Below, piece after piece: positions 44,749-51,593 of a DNA stretch of 64,000 nt. The stretch's first letter is position 1. Each line of letters starts with the position of its first letter. A model generated the notes under the pieces. The model worked only from the letters and a program-made list of their open reading frames with translations, made no database searches and was not told the origin of the DNA. The stretch comes from Lutimonas saemankumensis (GTDB taxonomy: Bacteria > Bacteroidota > Bacteroidia > Flavobacteriales > Flavobacteriaceae), in NCBI RefSeq assembly GCF_020171465.1, contig NZ_JAIUZR010000003.1, positions 434,001 through 498,000 on the forward strand, in the 5' to 3' direction. Made by a program: the position numbers and the translations under genes.

Positions 44749-44789
44749 CAAAAATACAAAAAGAAGAAAATTAGTTGCACATGCAACTA
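44749..44789 (-). promoter_or_regulatory. MarR operator and promoter of the efflux operon
   Basis: A perfect inverted repeat with 8-bp arms TAGTTGCA / TGCAACTA and a CA spacer lies at 44772-44789. The -7 box TATTTTTG (minus strand) is at 44749-44756, so transcription should begin near 44743. The palindrome covers about -29 to -46, where a bound MarR dimer would block RNA polymerase. The sequence is of the known MarR type (TTGCAnnTGCAA). Confidence 0.75.
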
Positions 44790-44861
44790 TGTTAATGTTT
44801 TCATAAAAAAGTTGAACAATATGAATATCAGTAAGTTAAATCTTAAAGCCTATAAAAGACA

Positions 44862-44890
44862 AAAAAAACCATTGAAATTTATTCAATGGT
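44862..44890 (-). terminator. Terminator of the cytochrome operon
   Basis: On the minus strand the arms ACCATTGAA (44882-44890 side) and TTCAATGGT (44868-44876 side) enclose a 5-base loop and run into eight T. It lies 26 bases past the stop of the last cytochrome gene. Confidence 0.9.
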
Positions 44891-44915
44891 CTTTTCATAG
44901 TAACAGATTCAATAT

Positions 44916-45314
44916 TTATTCCGCCAGTGTTCTCATGTAATTGACAATCAGCCACCTGTCTTCATCGTCAGGCATTTTCTTTGTGTATTCCGGCATGTCA
45001 TCACGACCAAAAGAAGTTTTGTAAAATAACTCACCGTCCGTCTGGGCCTGAAACTCTTCCGAAGAGAAGTCTCCCAGATCTCCTTCAACTTCATTGGCTT
45101 TTTTTCCATCACCATATCCTTCCTTGCCATGGCAGGACTGGCAATGTTTTGCATAAAGTGATTTACCAATTTTAAGATCTACTTCCGGATCAGTCGGGTT
45201 TTTCATGTTGACATATTTTTCAGGCACAACCCATTCATCCTGAATTATTCCAGTGAATGAAATAAATGCGAAGGATAAAATGCTTAAAACTATCAACTGT
45301 TTAAATTTTTTCAT
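44916..45314 (-). CDS. Soluble-type monohaem cytochrome c
   Basis: Exported class I cytochrome c of 132 residues, last gene of the respiratory operon. A signal peptide or anchor covers about residues 5-24. The haem motif CQSCH is at 58-62, preceded by GKSLYAKH and followed by GKEGYGDG. The Met ligand is probably in FGRDDMPEYTKKM, and the C-terminal helix is DEDRWLIVNYMRTLA. It could accept electrons from the Fe-S/NrfD pair (like ActE of alternative complex III) and pass them on to an oxidase. That partner is inferred. Confidence 0.9.
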   Translation of the reverse strand: MKKFKQLIVLSILSFAFISFTGIIQDEWVVPEKYVNMKNPTDPEVDLKIGKSLYAKHCQSCHGKEGYGDGKKANEVEGDLGDFSSEEFQAQTDGELFYKTSFGRDDMPEYTKKMPDDEDRWLIVNYMRTLAE

Positions 45315-45325
45315 GTCTGATTAAA

Positions 45326-46198
45326 TTAAGATTTAAAGATTCTGACTAAGTTAATAAATAAATAAATAAAAAGGCCCCAAACAACAATAATAAATGAGTA
45401 GGTTACCCCCAAAAGGAAATAAGGTGTTTTACCCCGCGGTGACCACATGGTTCTGCTGTCATAGGTCGATTCGTCAACAATAACAGTGCCTACTGGGGCG
45501 GTAATTTTCGAAATCACTGTTCCGTAATCATCGCTTTCCGATAGCACCACTTCAATATTCAAGTTGCCATCCACACCCGGAATGCCATCTTCGATTTCAA
45601 CCTCAATTTGCCCCATTTCATCTGTTTCATAGTAATCCTCTCCAATAGTCAAAGGCCTGAATATTCTTTCAACTCTTACTTTTAATGGCATTTCCATTAA
45701 GGCACTGTCTGATATTTTTTCTACCAACGTGGCCCTTATGTAATTCAAACTGTCTTTTTGTATCCATTCTGCGGTTAAATCAACATCCTTGAAGTCGACT
45801 TCTCTCGATGCTTTTCTAAAACTTTCATTTCCATCAAAACCAACCAATATGTGGTACATACCTAAGCTGTCGGGTTTAAGATCGTTGAAGTTTTTAAAGA
45901 TATATTTGCTCAACCCTGCAGAATTGGTTCTTGTAACGCCAAGTTCAACCTCTTCTTCATCAACTAATTGGTAAATGGTCAGGTCAAGATCGGCAAGCTC
46001 AACCGTTTTTCTGTCTATACGTGCCGAAGCCTTGATATTAAGGTAGTGTTCTCCGCCAACAACTTTTACATAATCTGCATTAATTCTGGCTCTGTCCTTT
46101 TTTTTAGTTTGAGCACTGAGTTCATTAAGATTGAAGCAGAATCCTGATAAAAGGATCAGTATTGACAAGCCCGTTGTTGTAATTTTAAAATTTCTCAT
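45326..46198 (-). CDS. Signal-anchored beta-sandwich protein of the cytochrome operon
   Basis: Unrecognised protein of 290 residues. A signal peptide covers about 1-29 (to ELSAQT). Two or more beta-sandwich domains follow (about 40-145 and 150-245), the first with a CNA-B/transthyretin-like pattern (VELGVTRTNSAGLSKYIF). One membrane helix near the C-terminus (about 259-284, FLLGVTYSFIIVVWGLFIYLFI) leaves a short basic tail inside. It has no haem or Fe-S motif. Its ATG overlaps the NrfD stop by 4 bases, so it is made together with NrfD and probably forms a structural periplasmic part of the complex. Confidence 0.72.
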   Translation of the reverse strand: MRNFKITTTGLSILILLSGFCFNLNELSAQTKKKDRARINADYVKVVGGEHYLNIKASARIDRKTVELADLDLTIYQLVDEEEVELGVTRTNSAGLSKYIFKNFNDLKPDSLGMYHILVGFDGNESFRKASREVDFKDVDLTAEWIQKDSLNYIRATLVEKISDSALMEMPLKVRVERIFRPLTIGEDYYETDEMGQIEVEIEDGIPGVDGNLNIEVVLSESDDYGTVISKITAPVGTVIVDESTYDSRTMWSPRGKTPYFLLGVTYSFIIVVWGLFIYLFINLVRIFKS

Positions 46199-47511
46199 GA
46201 CTTACTCTTTTTATCATTATCCTCAATCCCACTTTCATCAATGGATCTTTGAATACCTACAACAGGAAGGTATCTGACCAGTAAAGTTAGTATCAACAAT
46301 GCAGTCGCCAGGTTACTACCGGTTATGATCCATTCATGAAGACTAGGAAAATAGTCTCTCCACGATTCCGGGACACCCTGAATTGGCAGATAGGGATGAA
46401 GCAGTGTCGGAGTAACAATGATGTAACGTTTCCACCAGGAAGCCAGAACAACAAGCATGGCAACCCAAAACATGACAACGGGTGACCTTCCTTTTTTAAA
46501 CATCAAAATAATAACCGGAACAATTAACCCTCCAATGGTTACAAACCAAAACAGGGTAGAATAGTGGCCGGTGAACAACGTTTCGAGATGAATCTGTTCA
46601 TTCACTGTTGAAGCATAAGCCGGCATCAGGTATTCATTGATATTGAAATAGAGATATACCAGACAGGCCAGGGCCAGGAACTTACCCATTTTGTCAAAAT
46701 GAAAATCTGTGATATAATCTTCTAAGCCTTTTACTTTTCTGATCACATAAATGGTAACAACGAGGGTCCCAACTCCTGCTACAAAAGCACCCGAGGTAAA
46801 ATAGGGTCCAAAATTAGTACTGTTCCATCCAATTCTGTAGGTTGAAGAAAACAACCAGGCATCTATGGTTTGGAGGATCAGTCCTAAAGGAAGTACTAAA
46901 ACCGCAATGATCCTGATCGATTTTTGCTGGATTAGTTTTTGGGCTTTGGTCCCTTTCCAGTTAAGCGAAAGTTTTCCATATAATTTGCTTAGCCCTGGTT
47001 TACTTTTGCTATAGTACTTTTTGAGTATGGCCAGGTCCGGTAGCAGAGGAAAATATAACAGGAAGAATATCGCAATCAAATAACTTGGTATGATAATCAC
47101 ATCCCAGGTAATCGGTGACTGAAATCTGGCGTAGATAATAGTATACAAAGCTCTGTCTGGCCGGCCTAAGTCAATAATAATGGTTATACCAGCCATAATA
47201 ATTGCAGCGAGCGATATGATTTCAGCAATTCGGACCAAAGGGGTTCTCCAGGTATTCCCGGTCAACCTTAAGATAGCAACTGTTGCGGCCCCTACAAAAC
47301 TCGTAGCGATAAAGAAAACAAAGTTTGAAATGTAGATTCCCCAAAGGGCATAGTCATTCAAATTTGTAACCTGTAAGCCTGATCTCACCTGATCAACATA
47401 GGCAATAAATCCGGCAATAACCATAAATACGAGCAATCCAACCCAGATTTTTTCAGCCTTTGTAAACTTCTTTGGGGCAAGATCCTTAATAAACTGTTCA
47501 CGTGATTTCAT
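46195..47511 (-). CDS. NrfD/PsrC-family quinol-interacting membrane subunit
   Basis: Integral membrane subunit of 438 residues with about ten helices, the long form seen in ActC of alternative complex III rather than the eight-helix PsrC form. Marks: NDYALWGIYISNFVFFIATSFVGAATV (helix 2 region, in part), IIDLGRPDRALYTII, the SPITWDVIIIPSYL helix, and LHEWIITGSNLATALLIL near the end. Such subunits exchange electrons between menaquinol and an Fe-S partner. The Fe-S gene is 2 bases upstream. No proton-pathway claim can be made here. Confidence 0.9.
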   Translation of the reverse strand: MKSREQFIKDLAPKKFTKAEKIWVGLLVFMVIAGFIAYVDQVRSGLQVTNLNDYALWGIYISNFVFFIATSFVGAATVAILRLTGNTWRTPLVRIAEIISLAAIIMAGITIIIDLGRPDRALYTIIYARFQSPITWDVIIIPSYLIAIFFLLYFPLLPDLAILKKYYSKSKPGLSKLYGKLSLNWKGTKAQKLIQQKSIRIIAVLVLPLGLILQTIDAWLFSSTYRIGWNSTNFGPYFTSGAFVAGVGTLVVTIYVIRKVKGLEDYITDFHFDKMGKFLALACLVYLYFNINEYLMPAYASTVNEQIHLETLFTGHYSTLFWFVTIGGLIVPVIILMFKKGRSPVVMFWVAMLVVLASWWKRYIIVTPTLLHPYLPIQGVPESWRDYFPSLHEWIITGSNLATALLILTLLVRYLPVVGIQRSIDESGIEDNDKKSKS

Positions 47512-47513
47512 AA

Positions 47514-48485
47514 TTATTCAGGTTTAGCAACAGATTCATACTCCATATAGTTTTCAAGTCCGTCCTCAAAGTCAACCAGTCGGTCAGTTGGCGGCAGGTA
47601 ATACACGCTTGGCTCGGTACCAAGAGATTCCATAAATCGGTAACCTGCTTTATCTTCAAGTAATTGACTTAATCGAAGCGATTCTTCTCCATTCGTCACC
47701 GTATCCTCATACTTGTCTCCAAAATAGAATACCCCGTTAGGGCATGCGGTAACACAATGAGGTAATTCATTATTTTTAATGGCATGCGGGCAAAAATCAC
47801 ATTTATCTACAGTTCCCATTTTACTTGGCATTCCGGCGTGTTCCGGTGTTGGGTTATGGTGAGACATATCCATGTCAACATAGATTTCTCCCTGATCGGG
47901 TTCTTTCCAGTTAAATACTCTAATAGAATAAGGACAGGCCGCCATACAAAAACGGCAACCTATGCAACGTTCATTGTCAATAAGTACCAGTCCGTCTCTT
48001 CTTTTAAACGTGGCATCTACAGGGCAAACCGTAACGCAGGCAGGTTGATCACAATGCTGACAAGTAACAGGCATCCAGTAGGGTGCCGTATCTTTTGACT
48101 CCTGCATATTGTATATCTTGATCCAGGCGTTGTCTCCTGTTACATAATGATGTTTGTTACATGCACTTTGACAGGCCAGCGCATTTTTACATTTGGCCAG
48201 ATCGACAACCATTACGAATTTACGATTAGGCATCCCTTCCCTGACATTGTATTTTTCGTCATGATCCGAAGAATGCTCCATCGGAGCAACATCTGATGTG
48301 TCCACTTGTATAATATCGCCGTTGGTATTCATCAGTTCCATAGTGGAACCTGAATGATGGTTTGTATTTGCATTAAGTTTGGAAGCAACCTTTGATATGC
48401 CAAAACCACTTAAAGCCGTTATAAATCCCAGCTTTAATCCTTTATCCAGAAATTTTCTGCGTGTATTTTTATTCGATTTCCCCAT
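47514..48485 (-). CDS. Four-cluster ferredoxin-type Fe-S subunit with Tat signal
   Basis: DmsB/NrfC/ActB-C-terminal-like electron-transfer subunit of 323 residues. A twin-arginine signal NTRRKFLDKG (residues 7-16) and hydrophobic stretch direct it across the membrane folded. Cysteine groups are at 99/105/109, 142/145/150/154, 174/177/180/184 and 229/232/244/248, that is 15 rather than 16: residue 102, normally the second Cys of group I, is Ala (CKNALACQSAC). One cluster may therefore be [3Fe-4S]. It is coupled to NrfD (2 bases). No molybdopterin subunit is encoded nearby. Confidence 0.9.
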   Translation of the reverse strand: MGKSNKNTRRKFLDKGLKLGFITALSGFGISKVASKLNANTNHHSGSTMELMNTNGDIIQVDTSDVAPMEHSSDHDEKYNVREGMPNRKFVMVVDLAKCKNALACQSACNKHHYVTGDNAWIKIYNMQESKDTAPYWMPVTCQHCDQPACVTVCPVDATFKRRDGLVLIDNERCIGCRFCMAACPYSIRVFNWKEPDQGEIYVDMDMSHHNPTPEHAGMPSKMGTVDKCDFCPHAIKNNELPHCVTACPNGVFYFGDKYEDTVTNGEESLRLSQLLEDKAGYRFMESLGTEPSVYYLPPTDRLVDFEDGLENYMEYESVAKPE

Positions 48486-48502
48486 GATTTAGAACTTTTG
48501 AA

Positions 48503-48751
48503 TTAAAGCTTTTTACCCAGCCAGTTCATAAAACCCTTATTTGATATTTTTTTCTTTAAGACCCTGGCATTTTTAAGACTGCTCTTTTTGACTTTAACCG
48601 GAGTTCCGTCTGGTTTAATCAATATTTCATAAGTTTCATCTTCAACCGTTTCAGATTCTAACACCGCTGCCTTTCCTAGAAAGGGCAGTAGAAAACTACT
48701 GCCCAATATTGGTATGACACTTCTTCTTGTAAATTTATTTTTCTGTCCCAT
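48503..48751 (-). CDS. Small Tat-signal-like protein of the cytochrome operon
   Basis: Unrecognised 82-residue protein. The start ATG at 48751 gives GQKNKFTRRSVIPILGSS, with an RR pair and a hydrophobic stretch very like the Tat leader of the Fe-S subunit that follows (GKSNKNTRRKFLDKG). An earlier TTG at 48757 is less likely. After the leader it has an acidic stretch (ESETVEDETYEI), LIKPDGTPVKVKKSSL and a basic tail ending NWLGKKL. It has no metal motif. It lies 17 bases before the Fe-S gene and could be a small accessory or assembly subunit. Confidence 0.65.
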   Translation of the reverse strand: MGQKNKFTRRSVIPILGSSFLLPFLGKAAVLESETVEDETYEILIKPDGTPVKVKKSSLKNARVLKKKISNKGFMNWLGKKL

Positions 48752-48771
48752 GATCAATAGTTTCTGTGGTT

Positions 48772-49692
48772 CTAGAAATTATAGATCCTTGTGATGTTGA
48801 ATCCTAGGAGTATGTCTCCACTAAAGAAATCATTTTTGTTCCACATATAATTCTCCTGAGGAACGATACCTGAATAGTTCGAGATGAATAATTGAAAGGC
48901 ATGTCCTGAGGTACCAAATTCAAATCCCAAGCTTAAACCTGGATGATTTGTGTATCGCGTTTCTTTAATCAATTCACCCTCTGAATTTGGTTTTGAACTC
49001 GTATCAAATTGCGTGAGAGGTTGACTATAATCAACGAGAATTGCTGTATTCGGGGTTATTTTGTACCTGCCTCCCAACGAAAAAGCCCATCGATCATTTT
49101 GCATTCCATCATAAACAGCGTTATAATGCGAGACACTGGTGGTAAATTGCATTGAAAATTCTGGTGTAAATCTTTTCGCCAGAATCAATTGATGGAAAAA
49201 TGAATAACGATCCTGATGGTAATTAACCGGAGGTACCATGGTTTCGGTTTGCTCCCTTGCATCATAAGCGAAGTCGCCAAAATAACTTAAGTTCACCGGC
49301 ATACTATTGGAACGAGTTTGTCTGAGAATAGCTACTTTGGCATTAACATCGAGGAGCATCTTATTTTTTGTTGCTCCAAATCCTAGAGTTACTCTTTCAT
49401 GGACACCATAGGCCCCTGCTAATCTTATGTTGGCATTGGGTCCATAAATTCCTTGAAGGTCCGACCAGTCACCCATCTTAGCGAATCTGTGTTGCATCTG
49501 AACCTCTAAAGCTCTTGGACTTAGTACAATATTAGTTGGATTATCTACAATGTAGGAGCTCTCAAAAGCTGCTCTTTCGAGTTTTTCTTTTTTCTTTGGA
49601 ATTGTATCCTGTTCTACTTCTTCACTTTCCTGTGCCAATGCTACAAAAGGCATTACCAAAAGAACAAGTAGTATGTATATATATTTTTTCAT
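48772..49692 (-). CDS. DUF5777-type outer-membrane beta-barrel protein
   Basis: Predicted barrel of 306 residues. A signal peptide covers 1-20 (to VALAQE), then comes a short acidic/lysine-rich linker (EEVEQDTIPKKKEKLER). A series of amphipathic strands follows, including LEVQMQHRFAKMGDW, RVTLGFGATKNKML, FSMQFTTSVSHYN, WAFSLGGRYKI and the closing LLGFNITRIYNF with terminal Phe. The DUF5777 name fits the pattern of barrel proteins found beside cytochrome genes in Bacteroidota; the role is unknown. Within this operon it may be an outer-membrane anchor or conduit for the haem lipoproteins. Confidence 0.78.
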   Translation of the reverse strand: MKKYIYILLVLLVMPFVALAQESEEVEQDTIPKKKEKLERAAFESSYIVDNPTNIVLSPRALEVQMQHRFAKMGDWSDLQGIYGPNANIRLAGAYGVHERVTLGFGATKNKMLLDVNAKVAILRQTRSNSMPVNLSYFGDFAYDAREQTETMVPPVNYHQDRYSFFHQLILAKRFTPEFSMQFTTSVSHYNAVYDGMQNDRWAFSLGGRYKITPNTAILVDYSQPLTQFDTSSKPNSEGELIKETRYTNHPGLSLGFEFGTSGHAFQLFISNYSGIVPQENYMWNKNDFFSGDILLGFNITRIYNF

Positions 49693-49709
49693 TTTTTTGC
49701 TCTTAAAGG

Positions 49710-50087
49710 TTAATTATCTAAGGCTCCTTGATCGATCCAAGCCTTTACTAACTCAGTCTTGGATGCCGGCCATCGTTCTGTAGGTGTTGGCATTGGAGAA
49801 ACACCGTCGGCATGGATTAGTGACAAGTATAAGATGCTGTTTTCAGAATCAAACTCTTCAACAAAACCGTTTAAAAGACTTTCATAGGAATTCTCAGGTG
49901 TAAGATCAGGAGGTATTGCTCCGTTGTGGCAACTGACACATTGACCTTCCCAGAGCGGCATAATATCATTTGAATATGAAACTACATCGGGGATATCCAC
50001 TACATCAGGAGGAAATTCGTCATAATAACATGATCCCACAAATAACCCCATAGTTATCAATGCCATTATTATTTTTAAATTTTTCAT
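49710..50087 (-). CDS. Monohaem c-type cytochrome lipoprotein
   Basis: Lipoprotein of 125 residues from ATG 50087. A longer frame to 50162 would translate through a terminator hairpin and spoil the signal peptide. Lipid Cys is at 20 (LFVGSC), followed by an acidic region YYDEFPPDVVD. The haem motif CVSCH is at 50-54 in the context NDIMPLWEGQCVSCH. The C-terminus has a possible Met ligand in GVSPMPTPT and a final helix ELVKAWIDQGA. It resembles the lone lipoprotein at 38191-38538. It lies 17 bases before the barrel gene. Confidence 0.85.
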   Translation of the reverse strand: MKNLKIIMALITMGLFVGSCYYDEFPPDVVDIPDVVSYSNDIMPLWEGQCVSCHNGAIPPDLTPENSYESLLNGFVEEFDSENSILYLSLIHADGVSPMPTPTERWPASKTELVKAWIDQGALDN

Positions 50088-50122
50088 GTTTGAAATTTTA
50101 AATGAAACTTTTAAACATTTAG

Positions 50123-50154
50123 AAAAAATGCAGATAATGGTATCTGCATTTTTT
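50123..50154 (-). terminator. Terminator between the hexahaem gene and the rest of its operon
   Basis: Perfect arms of 14 bases (AAAAAATGCAGATA and its complement at 50141-50154) with a 4-base loop end in six T on the minus strand. It begins 8 bases after the hexahaem gene stop and 36 bases before the next ATG. Partial read-through would make the hexahaem protein in excess over the other subunits. Confidence 0.85.
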
Positions 50155-50162
50155 CTTTCCAT

Positions 50163-51281
50163 TTAATTACCTTGTAAAGCTTCTATAGAGTTTCTTACTA
50201 AAGCCTTTGCGTATTTAGGGTTGTGAAGACCTTTACTGTGGTCATAATAGATCATACGGTAGTTCCAAAGGGCCTGGGCTGGAATTAAATCGTATGTTCC
50301 GCCAACCGGGCTCACACTTCCGTCATCATTTAATTTGAGTAAGCCTTCGGCAAGGAGAAGATCCTCTAATGTTTTTATATCCTCAACGAGGAAATCTCCG
50401 CTTGGAATACCACTTGTATGACATTGGACACATGAAGTTTCTGTTGGTATGGTACTGTGCAGGCCATCAATATTACCTGTGCTCTCTCCCATATGGCAGG
50501 AAGTACAACTTGAACCTCTTCTATGGGCCGCAGATGCTGGCTCTTCATAAGGCAAGGAACCTGCCACTTCTGCTCCTTGAATTCCTTCAAGAAGACTTGA
50601 CTGTGCTCCGTAATGTGGTCCAAAGCGACTGTTTACTGCGATCTTACCATCTTCATTAGGAAGCGGGAATACGGATCTTGGCTGGTGGCAAGTCGCACAT
50701 GTGTGACTGGTCATTCCGTCTTTACCATAGTCTATTGTAACCGAAGCATCTGCCAATAGGGTTACAGGAGCAACTACTCTAAGAGCATAATCGTAACCAT
50801 CATTTTCAAAGTCGAAACTCGTATGATTTCCATGACAGGTGTTACAAGTGATTGTTTGGGTACCCGGATAAATCGGACCAACACCGTCTCCAGTTAGGGC
50901 AGTTCCTTTTTCCGTCCAGTCTATATAGCCGTCACTGGTATGGCAAGCTGTACATGTGCTGGTACCGAAATTGGGACCAAAACCTCGGTTACCGTATCGT
51001 GAAAGTGGTACGAAAGGAGCATCCGGCCCCCCTCCAGGTTCTTGATGATCCATGTTTTCATTGTAATGAGCGGAGAACAGATAAGAAGCGTGGACTTCTT
51101 CTGCAGTCGACACATTGTGACATGCTGCGCATTCAGCTGTTCCGCTGGCTCCGTCTGCTCCGTCCATACCGTCCATTCCGTCTTTACCGTCTTCCCCGGG
51201 AATAGGGTCTGTTGTACACTGGACAAGTAACATACTTGTCGATACAATTAATAAGAGATTTATAAGCTTGATAATTTTCAT
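50163..51281 (-). CDS. Hexahaem c-type cytochrome lipoprotein
   Basis: Multihaem protein of 372 residues, first gene of the respiratory operon. Lipid Cys is at 22 (LLVQC), followed by a collagen-like Gly-Xaa-Asp run (about 29-48: GEDGKDGMDGMDGADG). Six CxxCH motifs begin at Cys 51, 110, 146, 195, 259 and 284. The C-terminus (LIPAQALWNYRMIYYDHSKG, then HNPKYAKALV) resembles the end of NrfA/HAO-type multihaem reductases. There is no CxxCK motif, so it is not a classical nitrite reductase. It is probably surface- or outer-membrane-anchored and may be an electron carrier or terminal reductase. Confidence 0.88.
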   Translation of the reverse strand: MKIIKLINLLLIVSTSMLLVQCTTDPIPGEDGKDGMDGMDGADGASGTAECAACHNVSTAEEVHASYLFSAHYNENMDHQEPGGGPDAPFVPLSRYGNRGFGPNFGTSTCTACHTSDGYIDWTEKGTALTGDGVGPIYPGTQTITCNTCHGNHTSFDFENDGYDYALRVVAPVTLLADASVTIDYGKDGMTSHTCATCHQPRSVFPLPNEDGKIAVNSRFGPHYGAQSSLLEGIQGAEVAGSLPYEEPASAAHRRGSSCTSCHMGESTGNIDGLHSTIPTETSCVQCHTSGIPSGDFLVEDIKTLEDLLLAEGLLKLNDDGSVSPVGGTYDLIPAQALWNYRMIYYDHSKGLHNPKYAKALVRNSIEALQGN

Positions 51282-51593
51282 GGTATTTGAAATTTACGTG
51301 TTAAAAAAGTGTTAAGTAAATTTAAAATCAAACCAACTTATAAATCATGATAATTGTCAGTTTTAAAAATATTTAAAACACTGAAAATCAGTGGATAAAA
51401 TTCAAAATATGATAAATGTCATTTTAACTATGTGACTTTAGTAACTAAAAATGGAAAAATTTTTGACCAAAATGAGTGCAAAATTTGAATCATTAATGAT
51501 TCCAAAAAATAAGTGGTTGATTCTCAAATTTTTTAAAATTTCATGAATGATTTTTTATTAAATTTGCATTCGATATCACACAATTTGCTTTGA
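51282..51593. promoter_or_regulatory. Divergent control region of cytochrome operon and ccsBA
   Basis: This 312-base non-coding space separates two divergent operons. A perfect 16-bp palindrome GAATCATTAATGATTC lies at 51487-51502, flanked by partly symmetric AAATTTGAATC and GATTCTCAAATTT. A -7 box TAAATTTG at 51559-51566 would start the ccsBA transcript about 22 bases before its ATG. I found no TAnnTTTG match for the hexahaem side, where a different sigma factor or an activator may act. The rest is very AT-rich and shows nothing else. Confidence 0.5.

Noticed and set aside
50088-50162. Longer N-terminus for the monohaem lipoprotein at 49710-50087
   Set aside because: It would be translated across a perfect terminator hairpin and place a polar stretch before the lipoprotein signal.
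44916-51281. Reading the cytochrome operon as a standard alternative complex III or Qrc complex
   Set aside because: The NrfD and Fe-S subunits are similar, but the molybdopterin-like half of ActB/QrcB, ActD and ActF are missing and a DUF5777 barrel and lipoproteins are present.
50163-51281. Hexahaem protein as NrfA nitrite reductase
   Set aside because: No CxxCK catalytic haem motif, six instead of five sites, and no NrfH-type partner in the operon.
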